Shown: positions 43,359 through 51,754 of the stretch, piece after piece
How positions within the stretch are numbered: position 1 is the first letter of the stretch
Layout: each line of letters starts with the position of its first letter
DNA from: an uncultured Clostridia bacterium
Lineage (GTDB): Bacteria; Bacillota; Clostridia; Christensenellales; UBA1242
Direction of reading: 5' to 3'
DNA length: 64,000 bases
Assembly: GCA_934793215.1 (NCBI GenBank)
Contig: CAKVOP010000002.1
Coordinates: 124,001-188,000 of the forward strand
The notes under the pieces: generated by a model
The model's database searches: none
The model's input: the letters and a program-made list of their open reading frames with translations, nothing else
What the model was told of the DNA's origin: nothing
Made by a program: the position numbers and the translations under genes

Positions 43359-45470
43359 ATGAAAGTTTTAGAGTTGAAAAATGTATATAAAGATTATAAA
43401 CTTGCAAACAAAGAAAAATTCCGTGCTCTTGACAAGATTAATATTTCTTTTGACAAGGGCGAACTTGTCTCAATCGTTGGAGAAAGCGGAAGCGGTAAAA
43501 GCACTCTTATGAATATTATCGGCGGGCTTGACAGTGACTATGAAGGTGAAATTTACATCAATGGAAAAGATCTAAAAGGCTTTAAAGAAAAACAACTCGA
43601 TGATTATCGAAAGAAAAACATTGGTTTTGTTTTTCAGTCTTTCAATCTTATCCCTCACCTATCAGTTTTAGATAATGTCACTATTCCACTCACTTTAACA
43701 AATGAAAAAGATGAAATAAAAAACAAAAAAGCAATGGCTCTCCTTGAAAAACTGGGTTTGAAAGACCATGCCAAAAAGCGTCCTAACCAACTTTCGGGCG
43801 GGCAAAAACAAAGGGTTGCGATAGCAAGAGCACTTATTAATGACCCAGACATAATTTTGGCTGACGAGCCCACAGGGGCACTTGATAGTTCAACGACTTT
43901 ACAAATTCTCGACATATTGAAAGAAATTGCGGACGAAGGCAAACTTGTAATAATGGTTACACATTCCGAAAAAGTCGCAAAAATATCTTCTCGTGTGGTT
44001 GAAATCGCCGATGGGAAAGTAGTAAAAGATAAAACTAATCCTAAATATCAAAAATCAACTAAACATGAAATAACGATAAGCAGTAACTCTAATAAAATTG
44101 ACTCAAAACAAAAAAAAGAAGGACACCTTTCTTTCTTTTCAGCACTTAAACACTCTATCCATAGCATGCTTGCAAGCAAAGCAAAAAACATTTTAATGGC
44201 GGTTGGTGTTTCAATTTCACTTATTGCAATGATACTAATGCTTTCATTAGGTGCTGGGCTTACGGGATACATTGGTGACCTCGCCGAAGACTATTCCAAT
44301 CCCACTTATGTTACCCTTTCAAAAAGTGGAAAGGACCGCGACGGCAACGAAGTCGCTGGAAGCACCGATCCTACCAAGATGTTTGTTCCAAAAACATTTA
44401 GTGAAGACGATGTAAATGAAATTGTTTTAGATTTAAATAATAAGCTTACTGACGCTGACAAATCTTTCCAAGTTGTTAAAGATGGTGAAAACGCAAACCT
44501 CTCTTATGGTTTTAGCATGATGAGTATGACAGCGGGTCAAATCATATATGACCCAGAGACTGGGAATGATGAAGACATCTCCAAAAATGCAATTATGTAC
44601 ACTTACACTACTCCTCCATATTATGGCGAACACAACTTACTTTCAAGCGAAGGACATTTACCCGGAGAACAAGAAATTCTGCTTTCTGGTGCATGCTTAA
44701 AATTGTTTGGAGTACAAGACTATAATGAGGTTATAGGCAAAGAAGTAACTTTAAATATAAATTTTGCTCTTGGCGAGGACAATTATATCATAAGCAAAAA
44801 AGTAACGGTGTCAGGTGTTGTTGATGTGTCTCTCTTTAATGAATACCTCGTTATGTATATTGATTACAACTATTTTAATAACTGCATTAAAGAAGCACAA
44901 GCCCTTTCTGGAAAAGAACAAACAGGAATTTCTCCAAGTCTTATATTTATCCATACAGACAGTGAAAAGACAACAGACTTTTTAAATAGTTATATTAAGG
45001 AGCATCGACGTGACCTCTCTGGTTCAGTTGAGGAACAAATGGTTGCAATGTTTCAAGAAATGATGTCAACTTTCTCGATAGCACTTGCAATAATTTCAGG
45101 AATAAGTTTGTTTGTTGCCCTAATTATGATTTTGGTTGTTCTTTATATGAGCGTTTCAGAGCGTACTCGTGAAATTGGAGTTCTAAAAAGTATTGGAGCA
45201 AGAAGAAAGGATATCCGCAAAATTTTCACTACTGAAAGTCTATTAATAGGATTATTTTCTGGACTATTTGGTTGTGCCCTTGCAGGAATTTTTGGATTAA
45301 TTTTGAAAATCATTTTAAAAGCCGTTTTAGGGTTTGCCCCTATTGCAATGCTTGGGCAATATTTCCTTATTGCTCTTGGAATAAGCGTATTTATAAGTGT
45401 ACTTGCCGGACTTTATCCAGCTTCAAAGGCATCTAAACTTGACCCCGTAGACGCCTTAAGGCACGAATAA
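43359..45470 (+). CDS. MacB-like ABC transporter (ATPase fused to FtsX-type permease)
   Basis: A 703-residue fusion. The N-terminal ATPase (about 1-230) has GESGSGKST, LSGGQKQRVAIARAL and IILADEPTGALDS. A TM segment follows near 280-305, then a large extracytoplasmic domain (about 310-565), then three TM segments of the FtsX domain with ERTREIGVLKSIGARRKDI. MacB-type proteins push substrates with mechanical force outside the membrane and confer peptide or bacitracin-type resistance in Gram-positives. It follows the exporter by 9 bp and ends the marR operon. Confidence 0.92.
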   Translation: MKVLELKNVYKDYKLANKEKFRALDKINISFDKGELVSIVGESGSGKSTLMNIIGGLDSDYEGEIYINGKDLKGFKEKQLDDYRKKNIGFVFQSFNLIPHLSVLDNVTIPLTLTNEKDEIKNKKAMALLEKLGLKDHAKKRPNQLSGGQKQRVAIARALINDPDIILADEPTGALDSSTTLQILDILKEIADEGKLVIMVTHSEKVAKISSRVVEIADGKVVKDKTNPKYQKSTKHEITISSNSNKIDSKQKKEGHLSFFSALKHSIHSMLASKAKNILMAVGVSISLIAMILMLSLGAGLTGYIGDLAEDYSNPTYVTLSKSGKDRDGNEVAGSTDPTKMFVPKTFSEDDVNEIVLDLNNKLTDADKSFQVVKDGENANLSYGFSMMSMTAGQIIYDPETGNDEDISKNAIMYTYTTPPYYGEHNLLSSEGHLPGEQEILLSGACLKLFGVQDYNEVIGKEVTLNINFALGEDNYIISKKVTVSGVVDVSLFNEYLVMYIDYNYFNNCIKEAQALSGKEQTGISPSLIFIHTDSEKTTDFLNSYIKEHRRDLSGSVEEQMVAMFQEMMSTFSIALAIISGISLFVALIMILVVLYMSVSERTREIGVLKSIGARRKDIRKIFTTESLLIGLFSGLFGCALAGIFGLILKIILKAVLGFAPIAMLGQYFLIALGISVFISVLAGLYPASKASKLDPVDALRHE

Positions 45471-45493
45471 AGGTTGAAAAACATTTGAAATCA

Positions 45494-45531
45494 ACTAGTC
45501 TGCAAACGTTATACAAAAATAACATACTAGT
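45494..45531 (+). repeat. 38-bp interspersed repeat, copy 4
   Basis: Begins ACTAGTCTGC and ends ATAACATACTAGT with inner GTTAT / ATAAC; both ends are ACTAGT. It lies 24 bp after the MacB-like gene and before a bidirectional terminator. Confidence 0.75.
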
Positions 45532-45596
45532 CCACAATCAAATGGAATATCGGCAAAAAGAAACTAGCAATTATTAAAAATCTTTGTTAAAATCAA

Positions 45597-45624
45597 AAAA
45601 TCACCAGTTTAAACTGGTGATTTT
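45597..45624. terminator. Bidirectional terminator, perfect palindrome
   Basis: AAAATCACCAGTTT is followed at once by its exact reverse complement, giving T tracts on both strands between the ABC operon and the convergent membrane protein gene. Confidence 0.85.
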
Positions 45625-45706
45625 CTTTTATATGAAAGAATGAGCTCAAAACTCACCTTTTTATTTATATAACAATTTAATTTTCTTTTTCTTAATCGTC
45701 ATTAAT

Positions 45707-46498
45707 TTACCTTTCTTCTAACTCTTTTTCTTGAGCCTTGGCATCATGTTGTTTGAAAGATTCTCTTTTAGTCAAAACATCTTCATTGTCATTTTTGATA
45801 TGTGGGACACTATCATCATTTTTTATAAAAACCAACTCTTTTTCTATCTGCATTACACCAAGATTACATTTTGTTTTTCTTCCAACCAAAAAGTGAATGA
45901 AAAATAAAAGTGCACCTGATGTGTTACAAATCATATCAGTAATAGTGTCTGTGACTAATGGAACGCCGTATCCCTCTATCGGTGTGCCCTGCATAGTTTG
46001 CCCCAAGAGTCTATCTATACCAAATTCTAAAATTTCCCATAACAATTCAAGCGAAAGCGAAAAGAAAAGACAAAATAACGCAATAGTAATGGGCTTTAAT
46101 TTTCTATAGTCTTGACACAATGAAATAACAAATATTGCTGGCATTGAAAAGATATAACCAAATACAACATGGATAATTTTATCATAGCCATTGAAAATAT
46201 AATAAACTTTTAAAAGCGAACCGACAAATCCCGCTAAAACGACATAACTCACATAACATATTGTTACAATATTTGACAGACGCCTGCCAAAAGTCAATTC
46301 TATAAGCAATGGCAAAATGAAAAGCACTTCCATAACAATGGACGACATAAAGGTTCTTCCATAATCCCCTTTTGATATGCTTAAAATCATAATTGCCATG
46401 CTAGCAAAAAAGAAACCAAGCATCAAAACAAGATTAAGACACCTAAATATCTTCTCTTGTTTGCTTAATGATGCAAATGGTTTCCATTTTCTTTTCAT
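45707..46498 (-). CDS. Multi-pass membrane protein, possibly YjdF/DUF2238-like
   Basis: About 263 residues with six or seven TM segments and a charged cytoplasmic tail (about 215-263). Motifs YDKIIHVVFGYIFSMPAIF, SLELLWEILEFGIDRLLG-x-MQG and VTDTITDMICNTSGAL resemble the YjdF/DUF2238 membrane family, whose function is unknown; the assignment is tentative. The ATG at 46498 has GAGGA upstream; a GTG at 46516 is possible. It follows valS with almost no gap and is probably in its transcript. Confidence 0.6.
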   Translation of the reverse strand: MKRKWKPFASLSKQEKIFRCLNLVLMLGFFFASMAIMILSISKGDYGRTFMSSIVMEVLFILPLLIELTFGRRLSNIVTICYVSYVVLAGFVGSLLKVYYIFNGYDKIIHVVFGYIFSMPAIFVISLCQDYRKLKPITIALFCLFFSLSLELLWEILEFGIDRLLGQTMQGTPIEGYGVPLVTDTITDMICNTSGALLFFIHFLVGRKTKCNLGVMQIEKELVFIKNDDSVPHIKNDNEDVLTKRESFKQHDAKAQEKELEER

Positions 46499-46518
46499 AC
46501 TTCCTCGCACTTTCACTT

Positions 46519-49116
46519 TTACATCGACTGTAATTCGCTTTCAATACGAACAAGACTAGCCTTGTTTGCCTCAAGTTTTGTTTTCTCTTTCTCTACCATT
46601 TCAGCAGGAGCCTTTGCAACAAACCCTGTGTTTGAAAGCATTTTTTCGCTTCGTTGTATTTCAAACTTTAAACTTTCAATTTCTTTTGCAAGTCTTGATT
46701 TTTCTTTTTCAGCATCAACCAGTTGTCCCATTGGCAAAAATGCCTTTACATTTCCGCAAATAATCTTTGCACACTTCTCTGTTGGCTCTTTTTCAACAAT
46801 TTTGCATTCATTACCAAAAGCAAGTTTTGAAATTTCTTCAAGATTTTCTTCAATCAATTTATCTTCACCTTCGAGGCAAAGGTAAATGGTTGTACGCTTA
46901 TTATCTGGAACATTAAACCCAGCTCTTGCATTTCGAATTGACCTTATAAGTTCAATAACCTTTTCAAAGTCGTTTGCAAGACCTTTTACTTTAATTTTAG
47001 TAGGGAAAGGTCTTGTCATAATCGTATCTTGTGCATTTGGCATATTTTTATAGATATATTCTGTGACAAAAGGAATAAATGGGTGGAACAACCTCAAAAG
47101 ATTATCAAAAACAAATTTTAATACATTTTGAGTTGTGTTCTTCCTCTCTTTGTCTTTTCCATAAAGGTCGACTTTGCTTAACTCAACATACCAATCACAG
47201 AATTTTGCTACTGTAAATTCAATAAGATTGCTTGTTGCGACGCCCAGAGCGTATCTATCGATATTTTTTGTAACAGACTTGATAAGGTTGTCAAGTTCAC
47301 CTAAAATCCATTTATCTTTGGCTTTAAGTTTCAATTTTGATATGTCAACTTCCTTCATGCCTTCCAGGTTTTGAATAACAAACTTGCTTGCATTATAAAG
47401 TTTATTAATAAAAATCTTGGCTTCCTTGGCCTTTTCCTCGCCATATTTAATGTCCGTTCCCATACTCATGCCATTTATAAGACTGAGTCTCAAAGCATCA
47501 GCACCATATTTTTCAATCATATCGATTGGGTCAATTCCATTTCCAAGATGTTTTGACATTTTAACGCCATGAATATCACGAACCAGTCCATGAATAACGA
47601 CATCTTTAAATGGCACCTCACCCATAAATTTAAGCCCAGAAAATACCATTTTAGATACCCAGAAAGTAATAATATCATATCCTGTTACCAATACAGATGT
47701 TGGATAATAATATTTCAAATCCTCTGTTTGGCGTGGATAACCAAGTGTCGAAAATGGCCAAAGTGCAGACGAGAACCAAGTATCAAGAACATCGTTATCT
47801 TGTTGCAAATGTGTGTCGCCACAAGTTGGACAAGACTTTGGATCTTCTTCCGCACAGAAAGTATGTCCATTTGCACATGTAAACACTGGAATTCTGTGCC
47901 CAAGCCAAATTTGTCTTGAAATACACCAATCTTGAATATTTTCAAGCCAATTAAGATAAGTTTTTTCATATCTTTTTGGGTGAAATTTAAGTGCTCCACT
48001 TTTAACTGCGTCAATGGCAGGCTTTGCAAGGTCTTTCATTCTTACAAACCACTGCGTTGAAATTTTTGGTTCTGTGAAAGTTCCGCATCTTTCACAAGTG
48101 CCCACTTGGTTTTTGTATTTTTCCTTTTTAACCAAATAGCCACCCTCTTTAAGAGCCTTTTCTATTGCTTCTCTTGCTTCAATTCTATCCATGCCCTCAA
48201 ATTGTCCAGCGACAGCAGTCAATTTGCCATCATCGTCAATACAATTAACCACTTCAAGGTTGTGACGAAGTCCAACCTCATAGTCGTTAGGGTCATGAGC
48301 TGGAGTAATTTTAACTGCCCCTGTACCAAATCCAATCTCGCAATATTCATCGCCAATGAGTTTTATCTTTTTATTTACAAGTGGCAAAATAAGGTCTTTG
48401 CCGATTTGTCCTTCAAACCTTGGATCATGAGGATTTACGGCAACTGCGGTATCTCCAAAAAGAGTTTCAGGTCTGGTTGTTGCAACAGTCACCTCTCCAC
48501 TTCCATCTGCAAAAGGATAGCGAATATACCACAAAAACGTATTTTGGTCAATATGTACATTCTCGTTATCAGAAATGGTAGTTTTACAACTTGGACAATA
48601 GTTAACTACTCTTTTACCTTTATAAATTAGCCCTTGATTGTAGTATTCACAAAAAACATGTCTTACTGCATGATTAAGGTTGTCGTCCATTGTGAAAGCA
48701 AGTCTTGACCAATCACAAGAAATACCTAATTTTTTTAATTGGTCACAAATAACATGGGTATAGTTGTTATACCAATCCCAGCCTCTACGCAAAAATTCTT
48801 CTCTTCCAATTCCTTCCTTAGTAAGTCCATTGCGTTTTATATCCTTAACAAGAACTTGCTCGGTTGCAATAGCTGCATGGTCAGTTCCAGGGACCCATAG
48901 AGTGTTATAACCTTGCATACGTCTAGTTCTTACCAAAATGTCTTGAATCGTGTTATCAAGTGCATGTCCAATGTGCGCTTTACCAGTAACATTTAAAGGA
49001 GGCATCACGACAGAAAAATGCTCTCTCTTGTCGGGCTCAGTAGTGAAATAATTTTTTTCACACCATTCTTTATAAATCCCTGGTTCAAATAATTCTGGCG
49101 TATATGATTTATCCAT
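46519..49116 (-). CDS. valS: Valyl-tRNA synthetase
   Basis: A class I synthetase, 865 residues. HIGH motif as HIGHAL in LNVTGKAHIGHAL (about 42-54), editing domain about 190-350 with the TTRPETLFGD motif, KMSKS motif as KMSKHLGNGIDP near 524, anticodon-binding domain about 595-740, and a C-terminal coiled-coil arm (about 800-865). AGGAGG precedes the ATG. No T-box leader is visible. Confidence 0.98.
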   Translation of the reverse strand: MDKSYTPELFEPGIYKEWCEKNYFTTEPDKREHFSVVMPPLNVTGKAHIGHALDNTIQDILVRTRRMQGYNTLWVPGTDHAAIATEQVLVKDIKRNGLTKEGIGREEFLRRGWDWYNNYTHVICDQLKKLGISCDWSRLAFTMDDNLNHAVRHVFCEYYNQGLIYKGKRVVNYCPSCKTTISDNENVHIDQNTFLWYIRYPFADGSGEVTVATTRPETLFGDTAVAVNPHDPRFEGQIGKDLILPLVNKKIKLIGDEYCEIGFGTGAVKITPAHDPNDYEVGLRHNLEVVNCIDDDGKLTAVAGQFEGMDRIEAREAIEKALKEGGYLVKKEKYKNQVGTCERCGTFTEPKISTQWFVRMKDLAKPAIDAVKSGALKFHPKRYEKTYLNWLENIQDWCISRQIWLGHRIPVFTCANGHTFCAEEDPKSCPTCGDTHLQQDNDVLDTWFSSALWPFSTLGYPRQTEDLKYYYPTSVLVTGYDIITFWVSKMVFSGLKFMGEVPFKDVVIHGLVRDIHGVKMSKHLGNGIDPIDMIEKYGADALRLSLINGMSMGTDIKYGEEKAKEAKIFINKLYNASKFVIQNLEGMKEVDISKLKLKAKDKWILGELDNLIKSVTKNIDRYALGVATSNLIEFTVAKFCDWYVELSKVDLYGKDKERKNTTQNVLKFVFDNLLRLFHPFIPFVTEYIYKNMPNAQDTIMTRPFPTKIKVKGLANDFEKVIELIRSIRNARAGFNVPDNKRTTIYLCLEGEDKLIEENLEEISKLAFGNECKIVEKEPTEKCAKIICGNVKAFLPMGQLVDAEKEKSRLAKEIESLKFEIQRSEKMLSNTGFVAKAPAEMVEKEKTKLEANKASLVRIESELQSM

Positions 49117-49142
49117 CTTTTCCTCCTAAATAAATTAATTTA

Positions 49143-49171
49143 AGTATATATAATAATCACGAAAAATGCAA
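49143..49171 (-). promoter_or_regulatory. SigA-type promoter of valS
   Basis: Minus strand TTGCAT (49171-49166), 17 bp, TATACT (49148-49143), 27 bp before the start codon. Confidence 0.7.
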
Positions 49172-49261
49172 GCAATTTGTACAAATTATTCGTTTAATGC
49201 GCTTCCCACAGAGCTTCAAAAATTATCAAATTCAATTACTTTTCGCCAAATTGCACCCAAC

Positions 49262-49292
49262 AAAAAAAGAGTGACTCAATTCACCCTTTTTT
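49262..49292 (-). terminator. Terminator of the 4-TM protein gene
   Basis: On the minus strand AAAGGGTGA pairs with TCACTCTTT (one G-U) and is followed by T residues. Confidence 0.7.
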
Positions 49293-49302
49293 GTTTTCCT
49301 CT

Positions 49303-49797
49303 TTATTCAGCCTTTTCTTCTTCTGGAGCAACTACAGTTTCTTGTTCTTTAGCCAATTTATTGCCAACTTTAAGGTCAATCGAAGTTAAAACAATAAGTG
49401 CAACATAAAGAATTGCCACAATAAGCATTCCAACAAGTAATCCGCCTTGTGAAGCAAAACCGACATTTAAGAACAATAAGAATGCTGTTGCCACACTTAC
49501 AAGAACAATATCTACAATTCTAAACGCTTTTGCAAGTTTGGCACTTTTGACAACACCGCAAGATTTGAGAAGTGTTACAATACCAAATGCAATAATTATC
49601 AAATTGAAGATAAGAGTAAGCAACATTGGAATTGCAAACATTGCTGCCTCCGCCGCTCCCGAGCTCATCATTTCAAAGAACAAATTCATAAATGCAATCA
49701 TTGAAATGCCCATATTAATTGGCAAAACCCAAAAAAGCAAACCAAGAACGGCAAGCCCAAGAACAATACTACTTAAAACTATTGATTTCTTTTTCAT
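49303..49797 (-). CDS. Four-TM membrane protein of unknown function (copy A)
   Basis: A 164-residue protein with a basic start (MKKKS), four TM segments (about 6-27, 50-78, 89-109, 115-138) and a short acidic tail ending in EEEKAE. It resembles the neighbouring protein at 50097-50597 in length, start, TM spacing and an LL-x-x-x-GVVK/GVIK segment between TM2 and TM3, so the two are probably diverged paralogs. A run of eight G residues forms the ribosome binding site. Confidence 0.65.
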   Translation of the reverse strand: MKKKSIVLSSIVLGLAVLGLLFWVLPINMGISMIAFMNLFFEMMSSGAAEAAMFAIPMLLTLIFNLIIIAFGIVTLLKSCGVVKSAKLAKAFRIVDIVLVSVATAFLLFLNVGFASQGGLLVGMLIVAILYVALIVLTSIDLKVGNKLAKEQETVVAPEEEKAE

Positions 49798-49818
49798 TTC
49801 TCCCCCCCCTTCAAGGTT

Positions 49819-49848
49819 ATTATACTTTTTATTTTATTGTATTGTCAA
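49819..49848 (-). promoter_or_regulatory. Perfect-consensus promoter of 4-TM protein A
   Basis: Minus strand TTGACA (49848-49843), 18 bp, TATAAT (49824-49819), 22 bp before the start. It is one of the strongest promoters in the window. Confidence 0.8.
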
Positions 49849-50049
49849 CGAATTTGGCAATTTTCCACACAATTTAGACATGTTTTTTTATTTTGTTTAA
49901 AAATTTAACAAATTTAGTCTTAATGTAGAAATTTTAATAAAGAAATTGAATTTTATAACAAAAAAAATGTTTGATGTGTCCTAGTTATCCTTGCTTACAA
50001 AATTTTCATTTCATTCATTTAAGTATGAAAATCGCTTTTTCATTTTTTC

Positions 50050-50080
50050 AAAAAAAGAGCGGAGATACCCGCACTTTTTA
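50050..50080 (-). terminator. Terminator of 4-TM protein B gene
   Basis: Stem AAAAAG-x-GCGG / CCGC-x-CTTTTT with one internal mismatch and a 6-nt loop, followed by T residues on the minus strand. Confidence 0.75.
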
Positions 50081-50096
50081 AAATTGATTTAATTAA

Positions 50097-50597
50097 TTAT
50101 TTTTTGCTTGTAAGATAGTCAAGAGTTACTACACTGCAAGTTCCAATAGCAAGAACCATATTTACAATATTAGCCCAGCCGTTGCTATAAGTTACGCCTA
50201 ACCCCTCAATGTCTTTAAGGAATACCGCAAGGCAGATAACTCCTACTATTCCAGCAAGTGCAAGAACCGCAGATGTAAGCATATTAATTGCTCTTAAAAT
50301 CCTAACATTTTTGATAACGCCAAGTGCACCGAGCATATTAACAACAGCAAGTAAGAACACGATTGCAGCAGCGATAAACACAATCAAAATCATTATTCCG
50401 GCGACAGTTGCAGACGCCTTATCACTTACATCAAATAGGTTTTGAATTGTTTCAAAGCCATTGTAACTAGCAACTCCTCGACCTGCAATACTTCCAGTAT
50501 AGTGAGCACATGCATAGAAAATCATTGTAAGAGCCGAAAGAAGCAACGCAACCCCATTCAAAATAATTGATTTTGTGTTAGACTTTTTCTTTTTCAT
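50097..50597 (-). CDS. Four-TM membrane protein of unknown function (copy B)
   Basis: A 166-residue protein starting MKKKKSNTKSI with four TM segments (about 11-30, 63-90, 103-123, 140-160). It looks like a diverged paralog of the protein at 49303-49797 (shared KSI-L start, GALGVIKN loop, TM spacing). AGGAGG precedes the ATG. It has its own strong promoter and terminator. Function unknown. Confidence 0.65.
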   Translation of the reverse strand: MKKKKSNTKSIILNGVALLLSALTMIFYACAHYTGSIAGRGVASYNGFETIQNLFDVSDKASATVAGIMILIVFIAAAIVFLLAVVNMLGALGVIKNVRILRAINMLTSAVLALAGIVGVICLAVFLKDIEGLGVTYSNGWANIVNMVLAIGTCSVVTLDYLTSKK

Positions 50598-50615
50598 TTC
50601 TCCTCCTCTATTTTG

Positions 50616-50644
50616 ATTTTATCATGATAAACTTTCCATGTCAA
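50616..50644 (-). promoter_or_regulatory. Promoter of 4-TM protein B
   Basis: Minus strand TTGACA (50644-50639), 17 bp, TAAAAT (50621-50616), 19 bp before the start codon. Confidence 0.75.
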
Positions 50645-50929
50645 ACAAAAATCGTCAATATTTTTGGACATTTTTCTTTTCAAAGTCTATTATAAGGTTA
50701 TGTTCTGTCCATTTATATATATTATGAACTTTTGAAATGTTAAAATTCAAATAATTAAAAATTAATAAACATTTAAATGCAAATCCGCAACTGCCTTGGC
50801 ATCAACTTTTAAAAATGTTAGTTAACATCTTCAATTTAGGTTGTTTGACCATAAATTCCACTAGTATCATTAAAAAAAGGCTAAAAATAAAAAAAGTTAA
50901 AATTTTATCAAAAATATACAAAAAAATAG

Positions 50930-50958
50930 TTGCATTTTTCTAAACTTTTTGGTATATT
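50930..50958 (+). promoter_or_regulatory. Promoter of tRNA-Gly/tRNA-Cys
   Basis: TTGCAT (50930-50935), 17 bp, TATATT (50953-50958), 55 bp before tRNA-Gly. Confidence 0.65.
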
Positions 50959-51013
50959 AATAAAGCAAACCTTAACTTATTGCATATATAAAGTAATAGA
51001 TAAGGCGATTTAC

Positions 51014-51088
51014 GCGGGAGTGGCTCAGTGGTAGAGCGTTGCCTTGCCAAGGCAAATGTCGCGGGTCCGAATCCCGTCTTCCGCTCCA
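51014..51088 (+). tRNA. tRNA-Gly (GCC)
   Basis: A cloverleaf with acceptor GCGGGAG / CTTCCGC, anticodon loop TTGCCAA with GCC, and encoded CCA. Confidence 0.96.
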
Positions 51089-51092
51089 TATT

Positions 51093-51167
51093 GGTACCAT
51101 CGCCAAGTGGTAAGGCAAAGGTCTGCAAAACCTTTATTCCCCAGTTCAAATCTGGGTGGTACCTCCA
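51093..51167 (+). tRNA. tRNA-Cys (GCA)
   Basis: A cloverleaf with acceptor GGTACCA / TGGTACC, anticodon loop CTGCAAA with GCA, and encoded CCA. Confidence 0.95.
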
Positions 51168-51178
51168 TGAGTAAAGAT

Positions 51179-51210
51179 ATGCAACCATGAGGGTTGCATT
51201 CTTTGTTTTT
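51179..51210 (+). terminator. Terminator after tRNA-Cys
   Basis: An 8-bp stem (ATGCAACC / GGTTGCAT) with a 5-nt loop followed by TCTTTGTTTTT. Confidence 0.75.
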
Positions 51211-51409
51211 AGAGGTTTATGACTGCCACATGCTGACAAGACGAAATATTTAGTATTTATTCAAATTGTATATACTCGTCATTCTTGTATCTTATTTATT
51301 TCATGTTATGAAAACTTTATTGTTTCTTACATGCTCCCGATTGTACTATGTATTATCTTCTCCATGACTCCCCTTGCTCCAACTATTATTTATTGTATTT
51401 AAATTATAT

Positions 51410-51495
51410 GCCGATGTGGCGGAATGGCAGACGCGACGGACTCAAAATCCGTTGAGGGCAACTTCATGTGGGTTCGACTCCCACCATCGGCACCA
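51410..51495 (+). tRNA. tRNA-Leu (CAA)
   Basis: An 86-nt class II tRNA with a long variable arm, acceptor GCCGATG / CATCGGC, anticodon loop CTCAAAA with CAA, and encoded CCA. Confidence 0.95.
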
Positions 51496-51505
51496 TGATA
51501 TAAAA

Positions 51506-51532
51506 TAAAAGCCTTTAAAAAGGCTTTTTTCT
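51506..51532 (+). terminator. Terminator after tRNA-Leu
   Basis: AAAGCCTTT pairs with AAAGGCTTT around a 2-4 nt loop, followed by TTTCTTT. Confidence 0.8.
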
Positions 51533-51754
51533 TTGTTATATTTAATTTTGCAATAAAATTATTTTATGAAAAATAACCATTTTCACTTTATGTCTTAACA
51601 TTATATTTTCTTCATATCCAGGCACTTTTTCGTTTGGAAAAAGCAGTTTATATATTTGAAAAAAGCCTTTATCTTGAATTAAACCATTATGGAATAAATA
51701 TATTTAAAGGCTTTTTAAAGTTAAGATTAAAAAATTCTTTTGTATTATTTTTAG

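Larger units (their letters stand above)
50598..51013. other. 416-bp AT-rich intergenic region
   Basis: It contains the divergent promoters of 4-TM protein B (left) and the Gly-Cys tRNA pair (right). The middle, about 50650-50925, is very AT-rich; I see no gene or stable structure in it. Confidence 0.6.

Noticed and set aside
49117..49200. T-box riboswitch before valS (also considered before alaS and lysS)
   Set aside because: Leaders are only about 15-45 nt after the promoters and contain no T-box sequence or antiterminator.
50860..50897. Possible fifth copy of the 38-bp repeat
   Set aside because: It starts ACTAGTAT and has the right length, but the conserved GTTAT block and the rest do not match.
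50940..51239. Minus-strand reading frame over tRNA-Gly and tRNA-Cys
   Set aside because: It is the complement of two cloverleaf tRNAs and their promoter, with no ribosome binding site.
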